Positions 39,428 through 49,294 are shown, counted from the first letter of the stretch. The stretch: DNA of 64,000 nucleotides from Rhodospirillales bacterium (GCA_017644185.1 JAEPMA010000002.1:186001-250000); one strand, 5' to 3'. Notes: a model not told the origin generated them from the sequence alone. Made by a program: numbers and translations.

Positions 39428-41509
39428 ATGAAGCTGAACGGCAAAGACGTCTTCGTCTGTTCGTGCGAGGACACGATGAGCATCGACGCGGATGCGCTCT
39501 CGAAAGCGCTCGGCGGCGAAGGTAAGTTGCGTCCGGCGCGCCACTTGTGCCGGGCGGAACTCGACCGCTTCTCCGACGAGGCCCAGAAAGCCGACAACAT
39601 CCTCGTCGCCTGCACGCAGGAAGCCCCCTTGTTCCTGGACGCGCTCGAAGAACTCGGCGACGACGCCCCGGAAGCGGGTTTCCTCAACATCCGCGAAAAG
39701 GCCGGCTGGTCGGAAGCGGGCCGCGCGGGCGACAAGAACGTCACCGCCAAGATGGCGGCGTTGATCAAGGAAGCGTCGCTCGACCTGAAAGAGACGACGT
39801 CCGTCACCATGATCTCGACCGGGATCGTCCTCGTTCTCGGGCGCGGCGACGAAGCGATCGAAGCGGCGCGGAAGCTCGCGGATCGCATGGACGTGACGGT
39901 GGTGCTCGAGGGTGGGGCCGACGCGAGCCCGCCCGATGTCATGGATATGCCGTTGTTCGCGGGCAACGTGAAATCCGCATCCGGGCACTTGGGAAAATTC
40001 GAGATCCAGGTCGAGAACTTCCGCCCGACGGCGCCGTCCTCGAAAGACAAGCTCGAATTCACCGGGATCGGCGAGACCGGCAGCTCGGTTTGCGATCTTA
40101 TATTGGATATGCGGGGTAAGGATCCCCTCTTCCCCGCCGCCGAAAAGCGCGACGGGTATTTCCACGTCGACCCGAAGAGCCCGGCGAATGTCATGGAGGC
40201 ACTGTTCACCATGTCGGACATGGTGGGCGAGTTCGAAAAGCCCCGCTACGTCGATTACGACGCCGGCATCTGCGCGCACTCCAGAAGCAAGATCACCGGC
40301 TGTTCGAAGTGCCTCGATATCTGCCCGACGGGTGCCATCGAGCCCAACGGGGATACCGTCAAATACGATCCCTATATCTGTGCGGGCTGCGGCCTTTGCG
40401 CGATGGTCTGCCCGACGGGGGCGGCGAAATACAGCCTGCCGGCGGGCGACGGGATGTCGGACCGGCTTCGCACCGTTATCGGGACGTATATCAAATCAGG
40501 GGGCGGCAAACCGCGTCTTCTGATTCACGACGCCACCTTCGGGCGCGATGTGATCGCGTTATCGGCCAGGCACGGCCGCGGGCTTCCCGGAAACTGTATC
40601 CCCTTCGCCGTCAATCAGGTGACGCAGGTGGGTCTTGAGACCATCACCCAAGCCCTGGCGCTCGGCTGTTCGGAGGTCGCGTACCTTCTGCCGCCCAAAA
40701 AGCGCGGAGACCGCGACACCATCCTCGAGACCATCGACCTCGTCGACGCGATCACCGACGGTCTCGGCTTCGGTCAAGGCCGCGTCAGGCTGGTCGAGCC
40801 GGACGATCCGGACCAACTCGAAGCGGCGCTCTATGAACATGACAGCCCCGACGCGATACCCGCCGGCGACGTCATCGGCGCGGGCCGCAAGCGTTCGGTA
40901 TTAAGGCTGTCGCTGGATGCGCTCCACCGAAAAGCGCCCAACAAGGTCGACGAGATCGCGCTCCCCAAGAGTGCGCCGTTCGGCCGCGTCAACATCGACA
41001 CCGACGGCTGCACGCTCTGTCTGGCATGCGTGGGCGCGTGCCCGACGGGCGCGTTGAAGGATAACGAGAACCTGCCGCAACTGAGCTTCGCCGAAGACGC
41101 CTGCGTACAGTGCGGGCTGTGTAAGAACACATGCCCGGAAAAAGTCATCTCGCTGGAGCCGCGCCTCAGCTTCAAGGAAGAAGCGCGCACCCACCAGACG
41201 GTCAAGGAAGAGCAGCCGTTCCTCTGTATCCGCTGCGGCAAGCCGTTCGCGACCCACGCGTCGATGCTCAGAACCATCGACAAGCTCAAGGGCCATCACA
41301 TGTTCCAGGGCGAGGGTAAGCTCGACCGATTGAAAATGTGCGAGGACTGCCGCGTCGTGCAGATGACGGCGGAGGACGGCAACCCCCTCGCCCACGGCAC
41401 CGTGCCGGTCCCGCGCACCACGGACGACTATCTGCGTGAACGCGAAGAACTTCGGGAAAAAGCCAAGCAGGACATGAAGGACAAGGGCCTGACCGAAGGT
41501 GAAGCCTGA
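39428..41509 (+). CDS. Multi-cluster 4Fe-4S protein associated with formate dehydrogenase
   Basis: The 693-residue soluble protein begins KDVFVCSCEDTMSIDADALS, like the HdrA-related Cys motif. It has two ferredoxin modules: about residues 285-335 (CSKCLDICPTGAIEP and CAGCGLCAMVCPTGAAKY) and about 525-575 (CTLCLACVGACPTGALKD and CVQCGLCKNTCPEKVIS). A later CIRCGKPFATH and CEDCR pair may bind another metal. Such proteins are regular neighbours of TorD, DUF3305 and DUF3306 in formate dehydrogenase clusters and probably take part in electron transfer or maturation. GGGAGGACGGAAA precedes the ATG. The stop is followed by a tandem copy of its last codons. Confidence 0.85.
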   Translation: MKLNGKDVFVCSCEDTMSIDADALSKALGGEGKLRPARHLCRAELDRFSDEAQKADNILVACTQEAPLFLDALEELGDDAPEAGFLNIREKAGWSEAGRAGDKNVTAKMAALIKEASLDLKETTSVTMISTGIVLVLGRGDEAIEAARKLADRMDVTVVLEGGADASPPDVMDMPLFAGNVKSASGHLGKFEIQVENFRPTAPSSKDKLEFTGIGETGSSVCDLILDMRGKDPLFPAAEKRDGYFHVDPKSPANVMEALFTMSDMVGEFEKPRYVDYDAGICAHSRSKITGCSKCLDICPTGAIEPNGDTVKYDPYICAGCGLCAMVCPTGAAKYSLPAGDGMSDRLRTVIGTYIKSGGGKPRLLIHDATFGRDVIALSARHGRGLPGNCIPFAVNQVTQVGLETITQALALGCSEVAYLLPPKKRGDRDTILETIDLVDAITDGLGFGQGRVRLVEPDDPDQLEAALYEHDSPDAIPAGDVIGAGRKRSVLRLSLDALHRKAPNKVDEIALPKSAPFGRVNIDTDGCTLCLACVGACPTGALKDNENLPQLSFAEDACVQCGLCKNTCPEKVISLEPRLSFKEEARTHQTVKEEQPFLCIRCGKPFATHASMLRTIDKLKGHHMFQGEGKLDRLKMCEDCRVVQMTAEDGNPLAHGTVPVPRTTDDYLREREELREKAKQDMKDKGLTEGEA

Positions 41510-41569
41510 GATGGGACACCTGACCGAGGGCGAAGCCTGAGATGGGACACCTGACCGAAGGCGAAGCTT
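41489..41569. repeat. 31-bp tandem repeat spanning the stop of the 4Fe-4S gene
   Basis: Units begin CTGACCGA at 41489, 41520 and 41551; two are complete (31 bp) and the third stops after 19. The first copy encodes the C-terminal LTEGEA and stop, and the rest lies downstream. Copies differ at one or two bases. Confidence 0.9.
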
Positions 41570-41579
41570 AATCTCATAT

Positions 41580-41653
41580 CGTCATTCCCGCGAAAGCGGG
41601 AACCCAGACAAACCGCCGGCGCGGCTGGACCCCCGCTTTCGCGGGGATGACGA
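41580..41653. repeat. Intergenic palindromic repeat, family B
   Basis: CGTCATTCCCGCGAAAGCGG and its partner CCCCGCTTTCGCGGGGATGA form facing palindromes separated by about 35 bases. Confidence 0.85.
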
Positions 41654-41689
41654 GGTGGAAGATGCGCGGATGACGAGGTGGAAGACGCG
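41645..41689. repeat. 23-bp tandem duplication
   Basis: GGATGACGAGGTGGAAGA occurs at 41645 and again at 41668, in direct succession; the first copy overlaps the outer end of the family B repeat. Confidence 0.85.
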
Positions 41690-41698
41690 AGATAGAAC

Positions 41699-41782
41699 CG
41701 TCACCCAGAACGCGATTCAGGGTCCATGCTTACAGAGACGGTGCCGGAAGGCATGGGTCCTGAATCAAGTTCAGGACGACGC
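41699..41782. repeat. Intergenic palindromic repeat, family C
   Basis: CGTCACCCAGAACGCGATTC with AGGGTCCATG, then GGGTCCTGAATCAAGTTCAG and GACGACG. Confidence 0.82.
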
Positions 41783-41922
41783 CCACCCGGCGGGGCAGGA
41801 CGATGACGCGAGGATACGACGACAGGCAACCCGTTCATCCCATCCCGATATGTCCAGTTGGGGATGACGGGAGCCATCGAAATCCCTATATTGGGGGTAA
41901 CGATAAAGAGGACGAGAAGACT

Positions 41923-42978
41923 TTGGACGGAAACGCATCACAGACAACGGTTGAGACAACGCCGGCGCCCGGCGCCAAGAACGACGCGCCGATGATCGAC
42001 CCGTTCGGCCGGCACGTCAGCTATCTGCGCGTCTCGGTTACCGACCGCTGCGACTTCCGCTGCGTCTACTGCATGGCTGAGGACATGACCTTCCTCCCCA
42101 AAAAGGACGTGCTGTCGCTGGAAGAGCTGGAGCGTCTCTGCTCCGCGTTCATCCGCAAGGGGGTCCGGAAACTGCGCCTGACCGGTGGGGAGCCGCTGGT
42201 GCGCCGGAACATCATGTCGCTGATCAACAACCTCGGGAAGCATATCGAAACCGGCGCGCTGGATGAACTGACGCTGACCACCAACGGCAGCCAGTTGCCG
42301 CGCTACGCCGACGATCTGGTGAATGCGGGGGTGCGGCGCATCAACGTTTCGGTCGACACCCTCGATCCCCAGAAATTCCGCGAGGCGACCCGATGGGGCG
42401 ATCTTGAAAAAGTCATGGCCGGCCTCGCCGCCGCCAAGAAAGCGGGCCTCGAGGTCAAGATCAACGCCGTCGCTTTGAAGCATCTGAACGCGCACGAATT
42501 CGACGACATGATCCGCTGGTGCGGCGAGAACGGCTTCGACCTGACCCTGATCGAAACCATGCCGCTGGGCGACATCGGCGAGGACCGGGTCGACCAGTAT
42601 CTTCCACTGTCCAAAGTGCGCCGCGATCTGGAAAAGCGCTGGACGCTGAGCGACATCCCCTACAAGACCGGCGGCCCGGCCCGCTATACCGAGATCGCCG
42701 AGACCGGCAAGCGGCTCGGCTTCATCACGCCTTTAACGCATAATTTCTGCGAAAGCTGCAACAGGGTCCGGCTGACGTGCACCGGCACCCTTTATATGTG
42801 CCTGGGCCAGGAAGACGCCGCCGACCTCAGAAAGCCGCTCCGCGCCAGCGACGACGACAATCTGTTGGACGCCGCCATCGACGAGGCCATCGGCCGCAAG
42901 CCGAAGGGCCACGACTTCGTCATCGACCGCGATTCCGCGCCCGCCGTCGGCCGCCACATGTCGATGACGGGCGGGTAG
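41923..42978 (+). CDS. moaA: GTP 3',8-cyclase MoaA
   Basis: The 351-residue radical-SAM enzyme makes the first intermediate of molybdopterin, needed for Mo- or W-bis-MGD. The N-terminal SAM cluster motif is CDFRCVYC, followed by [20 protein letters not shown]. The C-terminal cluster is [20 protein letters not shown], and the protein ends SMTGG, the Gly-Gly tail required for MoaA activity. TTG 41923 follows GAGGACGAGAAG and gives a typical length; ATG 41992 is possible but lacks a ribosome site. It serves the same cofactor pathway as the MobA fusion 12 kb away. Confidence 0.93.
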   Translation: MDGNASQTTVETTPAPGAKNDAPMIDPFGRHVSYLRVSVTDRCDFRCVYCMAEDMTFLPKKDVLSLEELERLCSAFIRKGVRKLRLTGGEPLVRRNIMSLINNLGKHIETGALDELTLTTNGSQLPRYADDLVNAGVRRINVSVDTLDPQKFREATRWGDLEKVMAGLAAAKKAGLEVKINAVALKHLNAHEFDDMIRWCGENGFDLTLIETMPLGDIGEDRVDQYLPLSKVRRDLEKRWTLSDIPYKTGGPARYTEIAETGKRLGFITPLTHNFCESCNRVRLTCTGTLYMCLGQEDAADLRKPLRASDDDNLLDAAIDEAIGRKPKGHDFVIDRDSAPAVGRHMSMTGG

Positions 42979-42988
42979 GACTCCCAAG

Positions 42989-43080
42989 CCCTCACCCTCC
43001 CACGCGCTGACGCACGCGGGCCCCTCCCTCTCCCAAGGGAGAGGGAACCCCGACGCAAAATCCATCTTAACCCCTCTCCC
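42989..43080. repeat. Intergenic palindromic repeat, family A
   Basis: CCCTCACCCTCCCACGCGCT, CTCTCCCAAGGGAGAGGG and a partial second CCCCTCTCCC, directly joined to a family B copy. Confidence 0.83.
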
Positions 43081-43180
43081 CGTCATTCCGGCGCAGGCCG
43101 GAATCCAGATAGACCGGCGCGATGGTTACTGACAGGACATGCCTGCCGCCCTGGCCCCCGGCCTTCGCCGGGGTGACGTG
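43081..43180. repeat. Intergenic palindromic repeat, family B
   Basis: CGTCATTCCGGCGCAGGCCG and the facing unit CCCCCGGCCTTCGCCGGGGT, about 50 bases apart. The family B copy is nested against the family A copy before it. Confidence 0.83.
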
Positions 43181-43358
43181 GAACGTTGACGCCCCGCCCC
43201 TTGCAAGAGAGCCGTTATATCCCGGACGGGCCGAAGGGTCCGGAAACAGAGAGCATCTGAAACCGCCCCGGTACGGGTAACTACCTACCCTAAATCGTTG
43301 TTCTGTTGCCCGTTTTTGCCGCTAGAATAACCGCGGGTGAGGTTGCAGGAGAAATCCC

Positions 43359-46300
43359 ATGCGGGGATTTCGGTTTCTTCTAAGAGCGGTCCGGCGCGGC
43401 GGCCTTGTGTTGCTGGCGCTGCTTGCCGTCCAGCTTGCCGCCGATGCTCAGGAAAACACGCCCCTGAAAGAAATCCGTGTCGGCATCCCGACCGGGTACC
43501 TGCCGATCGCCGGGGTTGATCTCGTCGGGCAGCCGGCGGGGCTATTACCCGACATCTGGCGCATATGGTCGGAAAAAACCGGCGTGCCGGTCACGTTCAA
43601 AGCGGCGTCCTTCGGCGAAACGGTCAGCATGCTCAGGCATGGTCATATCGATGTCCACGCCTCGTTATTCAGGAACGAGGTGCGCGAGGCCTGGCTCGAC
43701 TTCACCCGCCCCTTCCATGAATCGACCACCGGCTTCTTCATCCTGAGATCGCGCCACGACCTGCCGTCCACGGCGGCCCTTACCGGCAAGACCATTGGGG
43801 TGGTCAAGCAGTCTCACCAGGAAAACTTCCTCCGCTACGACAGGCACGGCTACCGGATCAAAAGCTATACCGGATCGCCGGAGATGCTGCGCGCCTTGAT
43901 GGAGGGCAATATCGACGCCGTCCTGCACGAGGACGAGGCGATGGACTCCCTTTTACACAGCGCGGGCGTCAAGGGGAGCGTGTTACGGCTGCCGGGCGAT
44001 ATCCTCAGGAACGCGATCTTCAGCACCTTCAAGAAGAATCAGCCCGAGTTACGCCACCTGATCGAGTGGGGATTCACGAAGATCACGCGCGACGAATACG
44101 CAGACATCGAACAGCGATGGATCGACAATCCCGACAACCGCCTCTTCCGGCCCCAGGGCACGATCGTCGAATTCAACGAGGCCGAGCGCGAATTCCTGCA
44201 GAAAAACAAAATCATCCGCGTCGGCATGCAGGCTGACTGGCCACCCATGAACAGTGTCGGGGATGACGGCAAACCGCAGGGCATGAGCGCGGCCATCGCC
44301 GATCTGGTCAACGAACGCCTGGGCGGCATCATGACGTTCGTCCCCGGCGCATGGCCCGACCTGTTGGAAGACGTGAGGGAGAAACGCCTGGACGCGGTTT
44401 TCGACATCACCCCGAACGTCGCCCGCACCCCCTACTACAAATTTACCTTCCCCTATCTCGACATCCCGCACGGTGTCGTCCTGCACCGGGACAACGCGAA
44501 AAAGAATATTCTTCAGCAAAAGGGCGTGCGGGTTGCCGTCGAAAAAGGGTATGCGACGTCGGAATACATCCGAAAAGCCGCGCCCCGGGGCGTGGTCACG
44601 GAGTACCCGTCGACCGCAGACGCGTTGATCGCAATCGCGGACAAACAAGCCGATGTCTATTTTGGAAATGTCGCCGCGGTCAGGTATCAGATTTCCGAGA
44701 ACCGCGACAAACTTAACGTGCTCGCTTTCGGCGACAATATCCCCGGGCGCAAATCCCTGCTCACCATCGGCACACGTTACGACTGGCCGATCCTGCGCGG
44801 CATCTTCAACAAGGCATTGATGGGTTTGACCCCGGCGCAACTGAGCAAAATCACGGACCCGTGGCTCAAGGGGACGGTCGGCGGCAAGATCGCAATCGAC
44901 GTAGACGAGCAGCGCTGGCTGACCAATCACTCGGACACCACCATCCGCGCGTCGATGGAGCCCTGGCCGCCAATTCTCTACATGCAGGACCGTCAGGCCC
45001 GCGGCATCGCGGTGAACTACTTGCGCTATATCATGAATGCGTTGGAACTCGACTTCGAGTTCGTGGAAATGCCGTGGAAAGACACCCTGCCGGCGATCAA
45101 CAAGCTGGAGAAGATCGACGTGGTGACGAGCCTGGCGAACACGCCGGAACGCCGAAAGATCGTGAAATTCACCACCCCCTTCATCGCTTTACCGCTCGTG
45201 ATCTTCATGCGCGATGACGCAAGATTGATTTCCGGACTGTCCGATCTGAACGACAAGACCGTTGCGATCGAGGCCGGGTTTGCGTCTGCCGATCTTCTGC
45301 GCAGGGATTACCCGAACATCAAACTGCTGGAGTTCGTCAACACCCACGAAGCTCTGGAAGCGGTCTCGTTCGGCCGCGCCGACGCCTATTTCGGCAACCT
45401 CGCCGCGGGGAGTTATCATATCGAGCGGCACGGCCTCGCCAATCTCAAGGTTGCGGCGCCGAGCGGGTATGACAATAACGAGCAAGCCTTCGGCGTGCGC
45501 CGCGACTGGCCGGAACTCGCCAGCCTGATGAACAAAGTGCTCGTATCGATGACCGAGGAGGAACACGCCCGCATCCGCGGCGAGGCGATGGCGGTGAAAT
45601 TCGAGCGGATCATCGATTACAAGCTCATCCTCCAGTACGCCATCCCGGCGGCGGCAGTGGTGATCGTCATTATCGGTGTATTCGTCTTCGCCAACCGCAA
45701 GCTGGCCGGCGAGGTCGCAGAGAGAAAGAAAGCCGAAGAGCGCCTGACCGAGCGCGAGCAGCGGTTCAGGGCGTTGCTGGAATCGGCGCCCGACGCGACC
45801 CTCATCGTCGGGCCGGGCGGCAGGATCGTGCGCGTGAACCGGCAGGCGGAAAACCTGTTCGGCGCCGACCGCACGAAGCTGATCGACCAGCCGATCGAAA
45901 TCCTTGTCCCCGACGAAATCAAGAGAAAGCACGTCCACTACCGCGACAGTTTCGTCACCTCGTCGGCGCCCCGCGAGATGGGGGCGAACATGGACCTCCA
46001 CGCCAAGCGTTTCGACGGGTCGCTGTTCCCGGTCGAAATCAGCCTCAGCCCCATCGAGACCGCGGACGGCACGATGATCGCCGCGTCGATCCGCGACGTC
46101 ACGGAACGTCGTCAGCAGGAGAACAAACTCCGCGAAAAAGACATGCAGTTGACCAACGCCCTGGAGAACATGTCGGGCGGCATGTTCATGGTCGACCGGC
46201 ATATGCGGATGCAGGTTTTCAACCAGAAGTTCAGAACCCTATATCAGATGCCGGAGATTCAGCCCGGTACCCCGCTCAAAGACGTGCTGACGATCCGTGC

Positions 46301-47357
46301 GGCACGCGGCGATTACGGGCCGGGTGACCCGGACGAGTTGGTCGGCGAGCGCATCGCCGGATACCTGACCCGCGAAGCGATGCGGACCGAAGACCACGTG
46401 CCCGACGGGCGCATCATCGAAGGCTTCCGCCAGCCCACCGACGACGGCGGTATGGTGTGTGTGTTCAACGACATAACGGAGCGCAAGGAAGCCGAGCGGC
46501 AGATCGCCGAGCAGACGCAGAAAATGACGGACCTGTCGCAGAAGCTGTCGCGCTATCTTTCGCCGCAAATCTATGAAGCGATCTTCTCGGGCGCCTCCGA
46601 CGCCGATGTGCGAACCGAGCGCAAGAAGCTCACGGTGTTCTTTTCCGACATCAAGAACTTCACCGCGACCACCGAAGAGATGGAGCCCGAGGATATGACC
46701 TATATCCTCAACGACTACCTCACCAAGATGACCGAGGTCGCGCTCGAATACGGCGGCACCATCGACAAGTATATCGGCGACGCGATCATGGTGTTCTTCG
46801 GCGACCCGGAAACCAAAGGCACCAAGCAGGACGCCCTTCAGGCCGTCAAGATGGCGGTCGCCATGCAACGCCGCATGGTCGATCTGCGCGCCAAGTGGAC
46901 GGATATGGGGTTCCGCTCCCCGTTCCACATCCGCTGCGGCGTCAATACGGGATACTGCAACGTCGGCAACTTCGGCTCCGACCAGCGCATCGACTACACC
47001 ATCATCGGCGGCCAGGTGAACCTGGCGGCGAGGCTGGAAGGTATCTGCGAGCCGGACGGCGTCATGCTGTCGCACGAGACTTTCTCGTTGGTGCGCGACG
47101 AGATCGAGGCCGAGCCGCTCGACCCGATCGAGGTCAAGGGCATCCGCGACCCGGTCACGCCTTACGCCGTGCAGGGTATCTTCGAGGGCTGGGACGAGAC
47201 CGAACGCTATATCCGCCGCGACGACGTGCGGGGCCTCAGGCTCTGGGTCGATCTGATGCGCCTGACGGAAGAGCAGCGGTTGGCTTCGATCAAGGAACTC
47301 GAGGACGCCATCGACATCCTCAAGAATCAAAAAACCAACGACGACGCGGCGGAGTGA
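43359..47357 (+). CDS. Receptor adenylate cyclase with three solute-binding and two PAS domains
   Basis: The 1332 residues begin with a signal or anchor (residues 1-30). Three family 3 solute-binding domains follow (about 38-265, 283-503, 527-745; each opening like IRVGMQADWPPMNSVG), then one membrane helix (about 757-776), a coiled linker, PAS domains (about 800-920 and 925-1045) and a class III cyclase (about 1088-1270). Both metal Asp residues are present: Asp1097 in VFFSDIKNF and Asp1141 in KYIGDAIMVFFGDP. The Lys before IGD and the Thr in IDYTII favour ATP, and VNLAARLE supplies the transition-state Asn and Arg. It should therefore make cAMP in response to periplasmic ligands, possibly amino acids. 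Confidence 0.9.
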   Translation: MRGFRFLLRAVRRGGLVLLALLAVQLAADAQENTPLKEIRVGIPTGYLPIAGVDLVGQPAGLLPDIWRIWSEKTGVPVTFKAASFGETVSMLRHGHIDVHASLFRNEVREAWLDFTRPFHESTTGFFILRSRHDLPSTAALTGKTIGVVKQSHQENFLRYDRHGYRIKSYTGSPEMLRALMEGNIDAVLHEDEAMDSLLHSAGVKGSVLRLPGDILRNAIFSTFKKNQPELRHLIEWGFTKITRDEYADIEQRWIDNPDNRLFRPQGTIVEFNEAEREFLQKNKIIRVGMQADWPPMNSVGDDGKPQGMSAAIADLVNERLGGIMTFVPGAWPDLLEDVREKRLDAVFDITPNVARTPYYKFTFPYLDIPHGVVLHRDNAKKNILQQKGVRVAVEKGYATSEYIRKAAPRGVVTEYPSTADALIAIADKQADVYFGNVAAVRYQISENRDKLNVLAFGDNIPGRKSLLTIGTRYDWPILRGIFNKALMGLTPAQLSKITDPWLKGTVGGKIAIDVDEQRWLTNHSDTTIRASMEPWPPILYMQDRQARGIAVNYLRYIMNALELDFEFVEMPWKDTLPAINKLEKIDVVTSLANTPERRKIVKFTTPFIALPLVIFMRDDARLISGLSDLNDKTVAIEAGFASADLLRRDYPNIKLLEFVNTHEALEAVSFGRADAYFGNLAAGSYHIERHGLANLKVAAPSGYDNNEQAFGVRRDWPELASLMNKVLVSMTEEEHARIRGEAMAVKFERIIDYKLILQYAIPAAAVVIVIIGVFVFANRKLAGEVAERKKAEERLTEREQRFRALLESAPDATLIVGPGGRIVRVNRQAENLFGADRTKLIDQPIEILVPDEIKRKHVHYRDSFVTSSAPREMGANMDLHAKRFDGSLFPVEISLSPIETADGTMIAASIRDVTERRQQENKLREKDMQLTNALENMSGGMFMVDRHMRMQVFNQKFRTLYQMPEIQPGTPLKDVLTIRAARGDYGPGDPDELVGERIAGYLTREAMRTEDHVPDGRIIEGFRQPTDDGGMVCVFNDITERKEAERQIAEQTQKMTDLSQKLSRYLSPQIYEAIFSGASDADVRTERKKLTVFFSDIKNFTATTEEMEPEDMTYILNDYLTKMTEVALEYGGTIDKYIGDAIMVFFGDPETKGTKQDALQAVKMAVAMQRRMVDLRAKWTDMGFRSPFHIRCGVNTGYCNVGNFGSDQRIDYTIIGGQVNLAARLEGICEPDGVMLSHETFSLVRDEIEAEPLDPIEVKGIRDPVTPYAVQGIFEGWDETERYIRRDDVRGLRLWVDLMRLTEEQRLASIKELEDAIDILKNQKTNDDAAE

Positions 47358-47365
47358 GCGCTTAT

Positions 47366-47482
47366 CCCCTCACCCTCCCACGCGCTGGTGCGCGCGGGCC
47401 CCTCCCTCTCCCAAGGGAGAGGGTTAGCTGCAGCCGAAATACGAGGGTCCCTTCTCCCTTGGGAGAAGGACAGGATGAGGGG
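47366..47482. repeat. Intergenic palindromic repeat, family A
   Basis: CCCCTCACCCTCCCACGCGC, CTCTCCCAAGGGAGAGGG and the facing CCCTTCTCCCTTGGGAGAAG with GGATGAGGGG, between convergent genes. Confidence 0.85.
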
Positions 47483-47492
47483 CTACGTATCC

Positions 47493-48017
47493 TTACTGGC
47501 TCCCCCTCAACAATTCCTGCGTGCGGGCGCGTTGTTCGGCCATCAGCTGCTGGGTCAGGGACTGCTGCTTCTGTGCCAGCTCGCGCGCCAGCTGCGCCTG
47601 CACCTGAAACAACTGGCGCTGCTCGGAGCGGAGTTCCTGCTGGCGGGTGCGTTGTTCCTGCACCAGCTCTCTGCTCTTGCGCTGGATGTCCCGGGTGCGC
47701 TGGCGGGCTTCGGTCAGCAGTTCCTGAACCCGGCGCTCGACCTGCTGACTGAGTTCCTTGTCCCGGCTTAAAAGCTGCTCAGCCTGGTTGACGATACCCT
47801 GCAATTGCCGGACGCCCCGTTGTATGTCGCGCGCCAGGGACGCCACGTTGGCGCCCCCGCCGCCTCGTTTGCGCTTCCCTCCGACGCATTCCATCTGTTT
47901 TGTTTCGGCGTTGTATTTCAAGGCGAAGCGCGAGCAATCCGCCGTCGTGTCGGCGCCCGCCGACAGCCCCCCGAACAAGAGCAAACCGATCATAGCGGAC
48001 GTAGCCAGAAACTTCAT
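47493..48017 (-). CDS. Exported Gln/Arg-rich coiled-coil protein of unknown function
   Basis: The 174 residues have a signal peptide (MKFLATSAMIGLLLFGGLSA then GADT) and a short N-terminal part with two Cys (DCSRFALKYNAETKQMECVG) and a Gly-rich turn. An uninterrupted coiled coil runs from about residue 60 to the end, rich in Gln, Arg and Glu (EQRTRQQELRSEQRQLFQVQ). Probably periplasmic. No family recognised. It is divergent from another small exported helical protein. Confidence 0.68.
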   Translation of the reverse strand: MKFLATSAMIGLLLFGGLSAGADTTADCSRFALKYNAETKQMECVGGKRKRGGGGANVASLARDIQRGVRQLQGIVNQAEQLLSRDKELSQQVERRVQELLTEARQRTRDIQRKSRELVQEQRTRQQELRSEQRQLFQVQAQLARELAQKQQSLTQQLMAEQRARTQELLRGSQ

Positions 48018-48079
48018 GGATGCACTTTAACCCGTGCGGGTCCGGATTTGAATTGACGATCGGGCGTGCGTCGGTTTCC

Positions 48080-48388
48080 ATGCCGCCCATGAAACGGATA
48101 CTGCTTCTTTCAGCGCTTCTGGCGCTTTCGCCCGGCGCCGCCGATGCCCGCATCACGGTCGCCGAATGCAAGGCCGATTATGAAGCCATGGTCGCCGAGA
48201 TCGAACGAAACCGGGAACGGTCGCTGGCCGAGCTGAACCAACAGCTCCGCTTCGCCTCCAACGACGACACGATCAACGCCCTTAATCACCAGATCGAACA
48301 GACGTACCACATCGAGGAAACCTTTCTCGGCACTGCGGCAACGACCTACCGCGACTGCATGAAATACGCCCAAGGCGGCGGCTCCTAG
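48080..48388 (+). CDS. Small exported helical protein of unknown function
   Basis: A 102-residue protein with a signal peptide ([20 protein letters not shown] ending ADA). The mature part, about 80 residues, has two Cys ([11 protein letters not shown] and YRDCMKYAQ) likely to form a disulfide between helices. ATG 48080 or 48089 are both possible; neither has a strong ribosome site. The 62-base gap to the divergent coiled-coil gene must contain both promoters. Confidence 0.62.
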   Translation: MPPMKRILLLSALLALSPGAADARITVAECKADYEAMVAEIERNRERSLAELNQQLRFASNDDTINALNHQIEQTYHIEETFLGTAATTYRDCMKYAQGGGS

Positions 48389-48507
48389 CGGATCACGGCG
48401 TTTCGCACCTGCGAACAAATGCTTTTCCTTCAGGCGTTGGTATGCCAAAACCGGTGTGCCGCGCGGCGCGCCCGCGCACCAAAATCTGTCATTCCGAGGA
48501 GCTTTCC

Positions 48508-49284
48508 ATGTCTTATGAAAACATCATCGCCGAGAAGAAAGACGGCGGCGTCGCGCTGATCACGCTGAACCGCCCCGACGCGTTGAACGCGCTGAACGAC
48601 GCGCTGATCAGCGAACTCGGGGATGCCATCGACGGCTACGAAGCCGACGACGAGATCGGTTGCATCGTCATCACCGGTTCGGAAAAAGCCTTCGCCGCCG
48701 GCGCCGACATTAAGGAGATGCAGGCGAAAACCTACATGGACGCCTACAAGTCCAACTTCATCTCGACCTGGGAACGGGTCGCCAAGTGCCGCAAGCCCGT
48801 GATCGCGGCTGTCAACGGCTTCGCGCTGGGTGGCGGTTGCGAACTCGCGATGATGTGCGACTTCATCCTTGCGGGTGATAACGCCAAGTTCGGCCAGCCG
48901 GAAGTGAAGCTGGGCATCCTGCCCGGTGCCGGCGGCTCGCAGCGCCTGACTCGCTTTGTCGGCAAGTCGAAAGCCATGGAAATGTGCCTGACCGGGCGCA
49001 TGATGGACGCCGACGAAGCCGAACGTTCGGGCCTCGCCAGCCGCGTCGTCCCGGCCGCCGAGCTTCTGGAAGACGCCCTCAAGACCGCGGGCGCCATCGC
49101 AGGGATGTCCAAGACCACCACGATGATGGTCAAGGAATCGGTCAACCGCGCCTACGAAACCACCCTCGCCGAGGGCATCCTGTTCGAACGCCGCGTGTTC
49201 CACGCCGCCTTCGCGACCGAAGACCAGAAAGAAGGCATGGCCGCCTTCGCCGAGAAGCGCAAAGCCGGCTGGCAGGATAAGTAA
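48508..49284 (+). CDS. Enoyl-CoA hydratase (crotonase family)
   Basis: The 258-residue enzyme hydrates trans-2-enoyl-CoA in beta-oxidation. It shows the oxyanion-hole segments [12 protein letters not shown] and [15 protein letters not shown], the first catalytic Glu in [20 protein letters not shown] and the second in [20 protein letters not shown]. It is the short-chain EchA8/FadB1x type by overall pattern. ATG 48508 follows GAGGAGCTTTCC. Monocistronic, followed by a family A repeat. Confidence 0.93.
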   Translation: MSYENIIAEKKDGGVALITLNRPDALNALNDALISELGDAIDGYEADDEIGCIVITGSEKAFAAGADIKEMQAKTYMDAYKSNFISTWERVAKCRKPVIAAVNGFALGGGCELAMMCDFILAGDNAKFGQPEVKLGILPGAGGSQRLTRFVGKSKAMEMCLTGRMMDADEAERSGLASRVVPAAELLEDALKTAGAIAGMSKTTTMMVKESVNRAYETTLAEGILFERRVFHAAFATEDQKEGMAAFAEKRKAGWQDK

Positions 49285-49294
49285 TTATCCCTAT

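Larger units (their letters stand above)
41510..41922. other. 413-base gap before moaA, filled with repeats
   Basis: It contains the rest of the 31-bp tandem repeat, a family B palindrome (41580-41653), a 23-bp tandem duplication, a family C element (41699-41782) and about 120 bases of leader before moaA. I see no gene, RNA fold or riboswitch with confidence. A Moco riboswitch could not be confirmed by eye. Confidence 0.6.
42979..43358. other. 380-base gap between moaA and the adenylate cyclase gene
   Basis: The first 200 bases are family A and B repeats. The rest (43181-43358) is single-copy leader for the cyclase gene and ends with GCAGGAGAAATCCC before its ATG. No clear promoter, terminator or RNA gene was recognised. 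Confidence 0.6.

Noticed and set aside
41803-41922. 40-residue N-terminal extension of MoaA from ATG 41803
   Set aside because: The extension has no family similarity and lies in repeat-derived sequence; TTG 41923 has a ribosome site and gives the usual length.
46239-47330. Long open frame on - opposite the cyclase domain
   Set aside because: Shadow of an intact class III cyclase with all catalytic motifs on the + strand.
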